A DNA stretch of 38,551 bases from DASXRA01 sp036558905 (GTDB lineage Bacteria; Actinomycetota; Actinomycetes; Mycobacteriales; Jatrophihabitantaceae), in contig DATBER010000159.1 in the NCBI GenBank assembly GCA_036558905.1, forward strand, positions 1-38,551, read 5' to 3'. Position 1 is the first letter of the stretch. Each line of letters opens with the position of its first letter. The position numbers and the translations under genes were made by a program. The notes beneath the pieces are model-generated. The model was not told where the DNA came from, did not search any database, and worked only from the letters and a program-made list of their open reading frames with translations. Below are positions 22,641-29,941 of this stretch, in pieces.

Positions 22641-23279
22641 ATGGCCGACGCGATGTTGGGCGCGAACAGCCTGGCCTACGCCGAGTCGTTCCTTCCCGAA
22701 GACGACGTTCTGATCGCGGCCCGGGGCCGGGCCGCCGAGCTCGGCTGCGTGCCGATCGGACCGGCGGGCGGGGCGGCGCTACGGCTGCTGGCCGCGGCGA
22801 TCGGGGCTCGCACCGTGGTCGAGGTGGGCACGGGCGCCGGCATCTCGGGGCTCTGGCTGCTGCGCGGCATGCGGCCGGACGGTGTGCTGACCACGGTCGA
22901 CGTCGAGGTCGAGCATCAGCGGGCGGCCCGCGAGGCGTTCAGCGACGCAGGCATCGCCACCAGCCGGTACCGCATCATCAACGGCTCGGCCGCCGAGGTG
23001 CTGCCCCGGCTGACCGACGGTGCCTACGACCTGGTGTTCGTCGACGCAGACAAGTCCGGCTACCCGACCTATCACGAGCAGGCCGTGCGACTCTTGCGTC
23101 CGGGCGGCATCGTCGCCTTCGACAACACGCTCTGGCACGACCGGGTGGCTGACCCGACGGCCCGCGACGCCGACACGGTCACGATCCGCGAGATGGGCAA
23201 GGCGGTGCGCGACGACCCGCGCCTCGTCTCGGCGCTGTTGCCCGTCGGCGACGGCCTACTCGCGGCCGTCAAGCCCTGA
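22641..23279 (+). CDS. Class I SAM O-methyltransferase (caffeoyl-CoA OMT-like)
   Basis: A 212-residue methyltransferase. The SAM-binding motif I is VVEVGTGAGISGLWLL (about 53-68), and the metal-binding acidic residues occur in YDLVFVDADKSGY and GGIVAFDNTLWHD, as in cation-dependent caffeoyl-CoA/catechol OMTs. Its location beside sigE corresponds to Rv1220c next to M. tuberculosis sigE. Substrate unknown; a catechol- or phenol-type acceptor is the family norm. Confidence 0.9.
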   Translation: MADAMLGANSLAYAESFLPEDDVLIAARGRAAELGCVPIGPAGGAALRLLAAAIGARTVVEVGTGAGISGLWLLRGMRPDGVLTTVDVEVEHQRAAREAFSDAGIATSRYRIINGSAAEVLPRLTDGAYDLVFVDADKSGYPTYHEQAVRLLRPGGIVAFDNTLWHDRVADPTARDADTVTIREMGKAVRDDPRLVSALLPVGDGLLAAVKP

Positions 23280-23287
23280 GCCCTGAC

Positions 23288-23338
23288 CCGATCGTGCAAC
23301 TCCCGGCCGCGTGAGGCGGCCCACGGTTGCACGATCGG
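23288..23338. terminator. Long hairpin between convergent genes, probable bidirectional terminator
   Basis: CCGATCGTGCAAC (23288-23300) and GTTGCACGATCGG (23326-23338) are perfect 13-base arms. An inner hairpin GGCCGC-GTGAG-GCGGCC (23305-23321) sits in the loop. Outer CCCTG/CAGGG pairs extend the stem with a small bulge into the ends of both genes. It separates the methyltransferase (plus) from the acetyltransferase (minus). Confidence 0.65.
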
Positions 23339-23346
23339 AACCAGGG

Positions 23347-23829
23347 TCAGAGCGCCAGGACCATCCGCTCCTCGACGCGGTCGCCGGCGCCCTTGACCGG
23401 CTGCTGCTCGCCGGTCGGCACGAAGCCGGCCCGGTCGTAGGAGGTGCGGGCCGCCGCGTTGCCGACCACCACCCAGAGGTGCAGTTCGCTCGCCCCGTCG
23501 GCGCGGGCCCAGCCGGCGACCGCGTCGACCAGCTGCCCGGCGACGCCCCGACCCCGGGCCACGGACGACACCCACATCGAGACCAGGTCGCGCGAGCCGG
23601 GGCGGGTGTCGTCGTCGCGGAACCCGATCGCCAGGCCTACCGGGTCGGAGCCGTCGTAGGCCAGGAACACCGCGTGCTGTTCGGCCCGGCGTCGCCACTC
23701 GTCCTCGCCGAAGCCGACCGAGCCGGCGTACGTGGACTCGAACGCCTCGGGGGCGTCCTGCAGGGCTGCGAGCCGGGTCTCGCGCAGGTCTTTCCAGTCG
23801 TCGGCGCCGATTCGGCGAATCTCGATCAC
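23347..23829 (-). CDS. GNAT-family N-acetyltransferase
   Basis: A 160-residue GNAT acetyltransferase. Motif A, the acetyl-CoA pyrophosphate-binding loop, is SVARGRGVAGQLVDAV, preceded by the beta strand DLVSMWVSS. The C-terminal NAAARTSYDRAGFVPTG is also typical. Start GTG 23829 (VIEIRRIGADD) fits the family N-terminus and leaves four bases after the LysR stop; ATG 23862 would overlap that gene by 29 bases. Co-directional with the LysR-type gene. Substrate unknown. Confidence 0.85.
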   Translation of the reverse strand: MIEIRRIGADDWKDLRETRLAALQDAPEAFESTYAGSVGFGEDEWRRRAEQHAVFLAYDGSDPVGLAIGFRDDDTRPGSRDLVSMWVSSVARGRGVAGQLVDAVAGWARADGASELHLWVVVGNAAARTSYDRAGFVPTGEQQPVKGAGDRVEERMVLAL

Positions 23830-23833
23830 GGAT

Positions 23834-24745
23834 TCAATCGTGACGGCCGACGTCAATCGCATTCAGCACCGCGTGCACGACCGGACGAGCGGCCGCCCGC
23901 GAGCGGGTCACCGCGCTGATCCGCCGGTGCAGGGCGGGTGAGCGCAGCGGCCGGACGTCGACGTCGGCGATCTCGTCGAAGACGGCCAGCCGGGGCAACA
24001 CGCTCACCCCGTGGCCGGCGGCGACGGCGCGCACCAGCAACAGCATGTCGTCGGTCTCCCAGCGGACGCGAGGCTCGAACCCGGCGGCCCGGCAGGCCGA
24101 CCGCACGGCGTGCCCGCAGGCAGCGGAGTCGGGCGGCATCACCCAGTCGGCCTCGGCCAGCGCGGTCAGCGCGGCCGCTCGGGGCAGTGTGCCGGGAGCG
24201 CCGACCACGACCAGTTCCTCGGCGCACAGCTCGCGCGTGTCGAGGTGGTCGGACAGCGCCAGCGGGACGTAGTCGTACTCGTCCACCACGGCGATGTCGA
24301 CGTCGCCGGCCAGGAGCAGTTCGAGAGCGCCGGCCGGTTCGGCGACGGTGACCGTGACCTCGATGCCGGGCTGCTCCGAGCGGAGCTCGAGGGCGCCGTC
24401 GGACACCAGGGTGGCGGCCGCGCTGGCCACGGCGGCCACCGACACCGGGCCGCTGACCGAGCCGGCGATCCGGTCGAGGTCGGCCCGGGCCGAGGCGAGC
24501 ACGTCGAGGATGGTGCTGGCCCGTTCGGCCAGGGCGTGCCCGGCCCCGGTGAGCACCACCCCGCGCGGCGAGCGGTCGAGCAGCACGCAGCCGGCTTCGC
24601 GTTCCAGGACGGCCAGCTGCTGCGACACGGCCGACGGGGTCAGGCCCACCGAGCGGGCGGCCGACGCGATGGTGCCGCGGACGGCCACCTCGCGCAGCAA
24701 TAGCAGGCGACCGGCGTCCAGGTCGGAGGGCCCGCCGCTAGCCAT
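23834..24745 (-). CDS. LysR-type regulator divergent from the lysine-degradation genes
   Basis: A 303-residue LysR regulator. Winged helix at about 12-75 (VRGTIASAARSVGLTPSAVS), then the two-lobed effector domain. It is transcribed divergently from the saccharopine dehydrogenase-family gene with 66 bases between, so it probably controls that pair, with lysine or an intermediate as effector (inference). TAAGTT lies six bases before its ATG, predicting a leaderless mRNA. The GNAT gene follows by four bases. Confidence 0.9.
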   Translation of the reverse strand: MASGGPSDLDAGRLLLLREVAVRGTIASAARSVGLTPSAVSQQLAVLEREAGCVLLDRSPRGVVLTGAGHALAERASTILDVLASARADLDRIAGSVSGPVSVAAVASAAATLVSDGALELRSEQPGIEVTVTVAEPAGALELLLAGDVDIAVVDEYDYVPLALSDHLDTRELCAEELVVVGAPGTLPRAAALTALAEADWVMPPDSAACGHAVRSACRAAGFEPRVRWETDDMLLLVRAVAAGHGVSVLPRLAVFDEIADVDVRPLRSPALHRRISAVTRSRAAARPVVHAVLNAIDVGRHD

Positions 24746-24751
24746 AAGAAC

Positions 24752-24757
24752 AACTTA
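24752..24757 (-). promoter_or_regulatory. -10 element of the LysR-type gene, leaderless type
   Basis: TAAGTT on the minus strand, six bases before the ATG at 24745. The same intergenic region carries a TTGACA (24766-24771) on the plus strand, without a clear partner -10. Confidence 0.5.
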
Positions 24758-24811
24758 CGGCATACTTGACAGGACCGTTAACTCAGCTGTGCTCACGTAG
24801 GGGGCGAATAC

Positions 24812-25906
24812 ATGATCAGCTCGATCCGCGTCATCGGTCTCGGCAAGGTAGGCGAGTTGGTCGCCACCCTGCTGACCGACTCCGGGTTCACCGTCAAGGC
24901 CTTCGACGCCCGCGAGCGCACCGATCTGCCGTTCGACACCGGCGTGCTCGACGTCCGCGACGGCGACGCCGTGCGCACCGCGCTCAAGGGCGCCGACGCG
25001 GTGGTGTCGTGCATGCCGTTCCACCTCAACCTCGGCGTCGCCGAGGCGGCGCACGAGATCGGCGTGCACTACTTCGACCTGACCGAGGACGTGCCCACGA
25101 CCAACCTGGTCAAGGATCTGGCCGACAAGAACGGTGATTTGGTATTCGCCCCGCAGTGCGGGCTCGCGCCTGGGCTGATCGGCATCGTCGGCTCGGCGCT
25201 CACCGAGCCGTTCGACGAGATCCGCAGCATCGAGCTCAAGGTCGGCGCCCTGCCGCGGCACCCGGCCGGGCTGCTCGGCTACGCGTTCAACTGGTCGGCC
25301 GAAGGCGTCGTCAACGAGTACCTGAACGACTGCGAGGTGCTGCGCGGCGGCGTCCGGCAGATGGTGCCGGCCATGACCGAGCTCGAGCGCGTGGTCATCG
25401 GCGGCGTCGAGCTCGAGGCGTCGCTGACCTCCGGCGGCCTCGGCACCATGTGCGAGACGTTCGAGGGCCGGGCGCAGCGCCTGGACTACAAGACGATGCG
25501 CTACCCGGGCCACTTCGAGCTGATGCGCTTCTTCTTCGACGAGCTGGGCCTGCGCGAGCGCCGCGAGCTGGCCGGCGAGATCCTCGTCAACGCCAAGCCG
25601 CCGGTCGACGACGACGTCGTGTACCTGCACGCGGCCGTCGAGGGCATCGCCAGCGGCATCGGCGACACCGCCGCCGGACAGCTCACCCGCAAGCAGTACG
25701 TGCGCGCCTACCAGCCGCTGCGCATCAACGGCCGGCTGTGGCGGGCCATCTCGTGGACGACGGCGGCCTCGGCCGTGGCGGTCGTCGAGCTGGTCGCGTC
25801 GGGCAAGCTGCCCACGACCGGCTTCATCCAGCAGGAAGACATCCCGTTCCGGGCGCTGCTCGAGACCAAGAACGGCGCCCGGTTCGCCGAGCTAGGCCAG
25901 GTGTAA
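24812..25906 (+). CDS. Saccharopine dehydrogenase-family enzyme, candidate L-lysine 6-dehydrogenase
   Basis: A 364-residue oxidoreductase. The N-terminal Rossmann fold has IRVIGLGKVGELVATLL (GxGxxG at 9-14), DVRDGDAVRTALKGADAVVS and FDLTEDVPTTNLV. The C-terminal catalytic domain has CGLAPGLIGIVG and KVGALPRHPAG, as in the lysine dehydrogenase/saccharopine reductase group. Length and layout fit lysine 6-dehydrogenase, which oxidises L-lysine to 2-aminoadipate 6-semialdehyde with NAD. The next gene, two bases on, encodes the aldehyde dehydrogenase for that product, which supports this substrate. GGGGGC precedes ATG 24812. A saccharopine reaction cannot be excluded. Confidence 0.82.
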   Translation: MISSIRVIGLGKVGELVATLLTDSGFTVKAFDARERTDLPFDTGVLDVRDGDAVRTALKGADAVVSCMPFHLNLGVAEAAHEIGVHYFDLTEDVPTTNLVKDLADKNGDLVFAPQCGLAPGLIGIVGSALTEPFDEIRSIELKVGALPRHPAGLLGYAFNWSAEGVVNEYLNDCEVLRGGVRQMVPAMTELERVVIGGVELEASLTSGGLGTMCETFEGRAQRLDYKTMRYPGHFELMRFFFDELGLRERRELAGEILVNAKPPVDDDVVYLHAAVEGIASGIGDTAAGQLTRKQYVRAYQPLRINGRLWRAISWTTAASAVAVVELVASGKLPTTGFIQQEDIPFRALLETKNGARFAELGQV

Positions 25907-25908
25907 CC

Positions 25909-27432
25909 ATGACGCTCCCCACCCACGAATCCCTGGTCGCCGAGACCTCGGCGATCCTTCAGCGGCTGGGCGTGACCGACCTGTCCGCCGACGGCGACCT
26001 CGCAGTGCACTCCCCCGTCACCGGCGGCGAGATCGCCCGGCTGCGATCACACACCCCGTCGGAGGTCGCCGACATCGTCGGACGCGCCCACGACGCGTTC
26101 AAGGTGTGGCGTTCCGTCCCGGCACCCGTGCGCGGCGCGTTCGTCCGCGAGCTGGGCGAACTGCTGCGCGAGCACAAGGACGACCTGGGCGCGCTGGTGT
26201 CCGTCGAGGCGGGCAAGATCCGCTCCGAGGGACTGGGCGAGGTCCAGGAGATGATCGACATCTGCGACCTGGCCGTCGGCCTGTCCCGGCAGCTGTTCGG
26301 GCTCACCATCGCCTCCGAGCGGCCCGGCCACCGGATGATGGAGCAGTGGCACCCGCTCGGCGTGGTGGGCGTCATCAGCGCGTTCAACTTCCCGGTCGCG
26401 GTCTGGTCGTGGAACGCCGCGCTGGCGTTCGTCTGCGGCGACCCGGTCGTGTGGAAGCCGTCGGAGAAGTCGCTGCTCACCGCACTGGCCTGCCAGGCGC
26501 TGGCCGCCGAGGCAGCGCGCCGGGTCGGCGCGCCGGCCGGGTTGTCGTCCGTTGTCGTGGGTGGCGCGGCGGTCGGCGAGGCGCTGGTCGACGACTCGCG
26601 GGTCGCCCTGATCAGCGCGACCGGCTCGACCCGCATGGGCCGGGCGGTGGCGCCGCGGGTGGCCTCGCGGTTCGGCCGGCTGCTGCTCGAGCTCGGCGGC
26701 AACAACGCGGCGATCGTCGGCCCGTCGGCCGATCTCGACCTGACCGTGCGCGGCATCGTCTTCTCGGCGGCCGGCACGGCCGGTCAGCGGTGTACCACGC
26801 TGCGCCGGGTGATCGCCCACTCGTCGATCGCCGACGAGCTGGTGTCGCGACTGCGCGCGGCGTATTCGACATTGCCGATCGGATCTCCGCTGGCCGACGG
26901 CACCCTGGTCGGGCCGCTCATCGACGAGGCCGCCTACCAAGGGTTCACCACCGCGCTGGACAAGGCGCAGGCCGACGGCGGCGAGCTGATCGCCGGCGGC
27001 TCGCGAGTGCTCGGCGACGAGGCCGGTGACGCGTACTACGTCCAGCCGGCGATCGTGCGGATGCCGTCACAGACCGACATCGTGCGGGCCGAGACGTTCG
27101 CCCCGATCCTGTACGTGCTGACCTACGACGACTTCGACGAGGCGCTCGCCCTGCACAACGACGTGCCGCAGGGCCTCTCGTCGTCGATCTTCACCCTGGA
27201 CGTGCGCGAGGCCGAGCGGTTCACCGCGCCCGACGGTTCGGACTGCGGCATCGCCAACGTCAACATCGGCCCGTCCGGTGCCGAGATCGGCGGTGCGTTC
27301 GGCGGCGAGAAGGAGACCGGCGGCGGGCGCGAGTCCGGCTCGGACGCCTGGAAGTCGTACATGCGGCGCACGACCAACACGGTCAACTACTCCACCGAGC
27401 TGCCGCTCGCGCAGGGTGTGCAGTTCGGCTGA
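25909..27432 (+). CDS. ALDH7-type aldehyde dehydrogenase, candidate 2-aminoadipate semialdehyde dehydrogenase
   Basis: A 507-residue aldehyde dehydrogenase resembling antiquitin (ALDH7A1) and bacterial AmaB/Pcd. Catalytic residues: Asn160 (SAFNFPV), Glu261 (LLELGGNNA) and Cys295 (GQRCTTLRR). The C-terminus IGGAFGGEKETGGGRESGSD is characteristic of the ALDH7 group. It would oxidise 2-aminoadipate semialdehyde (or its cyclic imine) to 2-aminoadipate with NAD(P). It begins two bases after the stop of the candidate lysine dehydrogenase gene, so the two form an operon. ATG 25909 fits the family N-terminus; the frame is open far upstream but only as the shadow of the previous gene. Confidence 0.9.
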   Translation: MTLPTHESLVAETSAILQRLGVTDLSADGDLAVHSPVTGGEIARLRSHTPSEVADIVGRAHDAFKVWRSVPAPVRGAFVRELGELLREHKDDLGALVSVEAGKIRSEGLGEVQEMIDICDLAVGLSRQLFGLTIASERPGHRMMEQWHPLGVVGVISAFNFPVAVWSWNAALAFVCGDPVVWKPSEKSLLTALACQALAAEAARRVGAPAGLSSVVVGGAAVGEALVDDSRVALISATGSTRMGRAVAPRVASRFGRLLLELGGNNAAIVGPSADLDLTVRGIVFSAAGTAGQRCTTLRRVIAHSSIADELVSRLRAAYSTLPIGSPLADGTLVGPLIDEAAYQGFTTALDKAQADGGELIAGGSRVLGDEAGDAYYVQPAIVRMPSQTDIVRAETFAPILYVLTYDDFDEALALHNDVPQGLSSSIFTLDVREAERFTAPDGSDCGIANVNIGPSGAEIGGAFGGEKETGGGRESGSDAWKSYMRRTTNTVNYSTELPLAQGVQFG

Positions 27433-27484
27433 TCACCTGCTTGATCAGGCAACCGTTCCAGCTCGCTGATCACCTGCTTGATCA
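27428..27484. repeat. Direct repeat carrying TGATCA palindromes
   Basis: A 20-base unit occurs at 27428-27447 and again at 27465-27484. Each copy contains CTGATCA and TGATCA separated by six bases; the first extends to a perfect CTGATCA/TGATCAG hairpin. The first copy overlaps the last codons of the aldehyde dehydrogenase gene. Together with the adjacent hairpin there are five TGATCA hexamers within 101 bases. Confidence 0.8.
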
Positions 27485-27530
27485 ACAGGGAGAGTTGGCT
27501 GTCGTAGCAGCCAACTCTCCCTGTTGATCA
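27479..27530. terminator. Perfect 23-base-pair hairpin between convergent genes
   Basis: Arms 27479-27501 and 27508-27530 are perfectly complementary with a six-base loop TCGTAG. The left arm begins with TGATCAACAGGGAG and the loop-proximal part is GTTGGCTG. It separates the aldehyde dehydrogenase (ends 27432) from the hydrolase fusion (ends 27535). A bidirectional terminator is likely, though a stem this long and perfect may also be a mobile or repeated palindrome. Confidence 0.7.
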
Positions 27531-27534
27531 TCGT

Positions 27535-28695
27535 TCAGGCGGCCGGCAGGAACCCGTCCAGCGCGGCGGCGACGAGCTCGGGCCGCTCGAGGGTCTGCAT
27601 GTGCGGCGTGCCGGGCAGTTCCTGATAGGTCGATGCGGGGATGCGTTCGGCGATGCCGCGCATGATCTGCGGAGTCGTCGAGGCGTCCTGTTCGCCGGCC
27701 AGCACCAGCACCGGTGCCCCTAGACCGGCCAGCCGGCCCTGCACGTCCACGCCCTTGAAGGCTCGCCACGCCGCGGCCCAGTCGACCGGGTTGCCGCGCA
27801 GCACCTGCTCGCGGGCGTAGCGCACGCCCGAACCGTTGACGGCCAGCGCCTCGGGGGTGAACCACCGGGTCAGCGACGGCACCACCTGCGCGGCCATGCC
27901 GTCTACCTCGCCGGACCGGGCCCGTCCCTCGAACGCGTCGAACGGATAGTCGGTGGTGGCCAGCAGGGCCAGCGACGCGAACCGGTCGGGATGGCGCACC
28001 GCCGCGGTCTGCGCGATGCCCCCGCCGTAGGACAGCCCCACGACGTGCGCCCGGTCCAGGCCGAGCGCGTCCAGCACGCCGACCAGGTCGGCGGCAGTGT
28101 CGTCCATCGTGAACGGGCCGGGCGATCCGGCCGCGACGCCGTGACCGCGGATGTCGTAGGCGAACACTCGGCGCCCCCGGGCCAGCGGCTCCATCACGTC
28201 GTGCCACATCCGCCAGTCCAGGCCGAGCGCGTGCACGAGCACCACCGCGGGGCCCGTCTCGCCCCGCTGCGCGACTACGGTTTCGTGGTCGGCCAGCCGG
28301 ACTCGATGCAGTTGCGCCGGCGCGGTGGCCCCGGTCTCGGCCAGCACCCCGTCGAGTGCGGCCAGCGCGTTGAGTCCACGCGGAAAGCCGGCGTAGACGG
28401 CGACGTGCTCGCACAGCGCCCGCAGCTCCGTGGGGGTTACGCCGTGCAGCAGCGCGGCCTTGGCGTGGACGGCCAGCTGGCGTTCGGCGCCGCCGGCCGC
28501 CGCCAGGATCGCCACGGTCGCCACCTCGCGAGTGGCCCGGCTCAGCTCGGCGCCGGCCAGCGGCCCCCCGAAGGCAGCGCCGATCACCGTGTCGTACATC
28601 TGCGGGGATCGCGCCCGCACATCGGCCAGCGTCTCGGCGGCGGGGCAGCCCATCAATGCTTCGTATTCGCGTTCGCCACGCGTGATCGTGTCCAT
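27535..28695 (-). CDS. Fusion of carboxymuconolactone decarboxylase-like domain and alpha/beta hydrolase
   Basis: A 386-residue two-domain protein. Residues 30-118 are a CMD-like domain (REVATVAILAAAGGAERQLA, EHVAVYAGFPRGLNAL). Residues 130-386 are an alpha/beta hydrolase with nucleophile Ser222 (VGLSYGGG), Asp337 (AGEQDAS) and His365 (GTPHMQTLERPE), resembling 3-oxoadipate enol-lactonase. In the known PcaL of the beta-ketoadipate pathway the hydrolase comes first and the decarboxylase second; here the order is reversed. No other protocatechuate gene is in the window, so the substrate may be a related lactone. A LysR-type gene lies 68 bases upstream on the same strand. Confidence 0.87.
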   Translation of the reverse strand: MDTITRGEREYEALMGCPAAETLADVRARSPQMYDTVIGAAFGGPLAGAELSRATREVATVAILAAAGGAERQLAVHAKAALLHGVTPTELRALCEHVAVYAGFPRGLNALAALDGVLAETGATAPAQLHRVRLADHETVVAQRGETGPAVVLVHALGLDWRMWHDVMEPLARGRRVFAYDIRGHGVAAGSPGPFTMDDTAADLVGVLDALGLDRAHVVGLSYGGGIAQTAAVRHPDRFASLALLATTDYPFDAFEGRARSGEVDGMAAQVVPSLTRWFTPEALAVNGSGVRYAREQVLRGNPVDWAAAWRAFKGVDVQGRLAGLGAPVLVLAGEQDASTTPQIMRGIAERIPASTYQELPGTPHMQTLERPELVAAALDGFLPAA

Positions 28696-28763
28696 GCCTC
28701 GACGATGCGCGCCGCAGAGTCAGACGTCAAAGACCTAGTTCGACTCTGGATGAGTCATCTTGC

Positions 28764-29648
28764 TTATAACCGCAATCGGGTGCGCGCGAAGTCGAGGAAC
28801 GCCGTCAGTGCCGGAGTGGGCCGCCGTACGGCCGACCAGGTGAGGGCGGGCGTCCACGTGGGCTCGGGCCGCAGTCGCACGACCGCGACCGGCCAGCCCG
28901 GCTCGTCGGCGACGCACTGCGGCAGGATCGCGGCGGCCAGCCCGCTGCTGGCGAGCGCACGCGCCGTGTTGTACTCGCGGGTCTCGAAGCGGAAGCGGGG
29001 CTGCGCCCCCGCCGTGGCCAGGGCCGACACGATCACGTCACGCACGGCCGAGCCCGGGCTGTACAGCACCAGATCGACTCCGTCGAGGGCGGTGAGCGGC
29101 ACCCGTCGCCGCCGGCCGAGCGGAGTTGCCGCGCCGGCGATCAGCACGAGCGGTTGCGGCCCCAGCGAGTACACGCTCAGCCGGTCGTCCTCCGAGGACG
29201 GCAACGCGGCGAGCGTGGCCACGTCCAGCCGACCGGCCTGCAGGTCGGCGGTCATCGCTTGCGTCGACTCCTCGCGCAGCACGATGTCGACGTCCGGGTA
29301 CGACTCGCAGAAGACGCTGAGCATCCGGGACAACGGCGCGGCCAGCGCCCGAGCCGTACCGAGGCGTACTGTGCCGCGCACGCCGTGGGCCCAGCTGGTG
29401 AGCTCCTCGTCGACGGCGGCCAGGTCCGACAGGATCCGTTCGGCGTGAGCGAGCAGCGCCGAGCCGGCCGGCGTCAGCTGTACCCGGTGGTTGTTGCGCT
29501 CGAAGAGGTCCACGCCCAGCTGGCGTTCCAGCTTGCGGATCTGCTGGGACAGCGCGGGCTGGGCGATGTGCAGCGCCCGGGCCGCCCGGGTGAAATGCAA
29601 CTCGCGGGCCACCGCCTGGAAGTACTCGAGCTGCCGCGAACTGACCAT
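28764..29648 (-). CDS. LysR-type regulator upstream of the CMD-hydrolase fusion
   Basis: A 294-residue LysR regulator with a canonical N-terminus (LEYFQAVARELHFTRAARAL, then IAQPALSQQIRKLE; about 7-42) and effector domain. It is co-directional with the CMD-hydrolase gene, 68 bases before it, so it probably regulates both itself and that gene. A T-N11-A box with 6-base arms lies 26-48 bases upstream of its ATG. The effector may be an aromatic-degradation intermediate, judged from the neighbour. Confidence 0.9.
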   Translation of the reverse strand: MVSSRQLEYFQAVARELHFTRAARALHIAQPALSQQIRKLERQLGVDLFERNNHRVQLTPAGSALLAHAERILSDLAAVDEELTSWAHGVRGTVRLGTARALAAPLSRMLSVFCESYPDVDIVLREESTQAMTADLQAGRLDVATLAALPSSEDDRLSVYSLGPQPLVLIAGAATPLGRRRRVPLTALDGVDLVLYSPGSAVRDVIVSALATAGAQPRFRFETREYNTARALASSGLAAAILPQCVADEPGWPVAVVRLRPEPTWTPALTWSAVRRPTPALTAFLDFARTRLRL

Positions 29649-29673
29649 CGACCGAGTGTCTCACCACGCGCTC

Positions 29674-29696
29674 GGTCATATGGCTCAGACATGACC
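29674..29696. promoter_or_regulatory. LysR-type box (T-N11-A)
   Basis: GGTCAT (29674-29679), 11 bases, ATGACC (29691-29696). The dyad has exactly the T-N11-A geometry known for LysR-type binding sites and lies just upstream of the LysR gene that starts at 29648. Likely autoregulatory site. Confidence 0.6.
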
Positions 29697-29723
29697 CGGC
29701 CCCGGGCGCGATGCCCGGGGCCG
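29697..29723 (-). terminator. Hairpin terminator after the 33-residue protein gene
   Basis: An 11-base-pair stem, CGGCCCCGGGC (29697-29707) and GCCCGGGGCCG (29713-29723), with a five-base loop GCGAT. On the minus strand it follows the small gene's stop by 18 bases. It abuts the LysR-type box. Confidence 0.7.
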
Positions 29724-29741
29724 TCGTCGTATGTGGGCCAG

Positions 29742-29843
29742 TCAGGCGGTCGCGCCGCCGTCCCCGCCGTCGTCGTCCTTGTTGCGGACCTTGTCGACGA
29801 GCTCCTCAGCCTTCTCCTTGGCCTTGTCCAGAAATCCGCTCAT
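29742..29843 (-). CDS. Small charged protein of 33 residues, unknown
   Basis: A short gene with sequence beginning MSGFLDKAKEKAEELVDKV, an amphipathic Lys/Glu/Ala helix, and a Asp/Gly-rich tail (KDDDGGDGG). ATG 29843 has AAGGGG six bases upstream and a strong hairpin follows the stop, so it looks like a complete monocistronic gene. Similar short helical proteins are common in actinobacteria and some are annotated as antitoxin-like (Rv0909 type), but no toxin gene is adjacent here. Function unknown. Confidence 0.72.
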   Translation of the reverse strand: MSGFLDKAKEKAEELVDKVRNKDDDGGDGGATA

Positions 29844-29941
29844 GCCCTGCCCCTTGCCGATTGGAGTACTGACGTCCAATTCCTACCCCAATGCCGCACC
29901 CGGGTCTACGTGGACGGGCCAGGTCGGACTCGAGGCAAGTC

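Noticed and set aside
25156..25908. Upstream extension of the aldehyde dehydrogenase frame
   Set aside because: The extra sequence is Arg-rich shadow of the lysine dehydrogenase-like gene; the family N-terminus begins at ATG 25909.
29742..29843. Toxin-antitoxin system at the 33-residue gene
   Set aside because: No adjacent toxin-like gene; both neighbours are ordinary regulator and metabolic genes.
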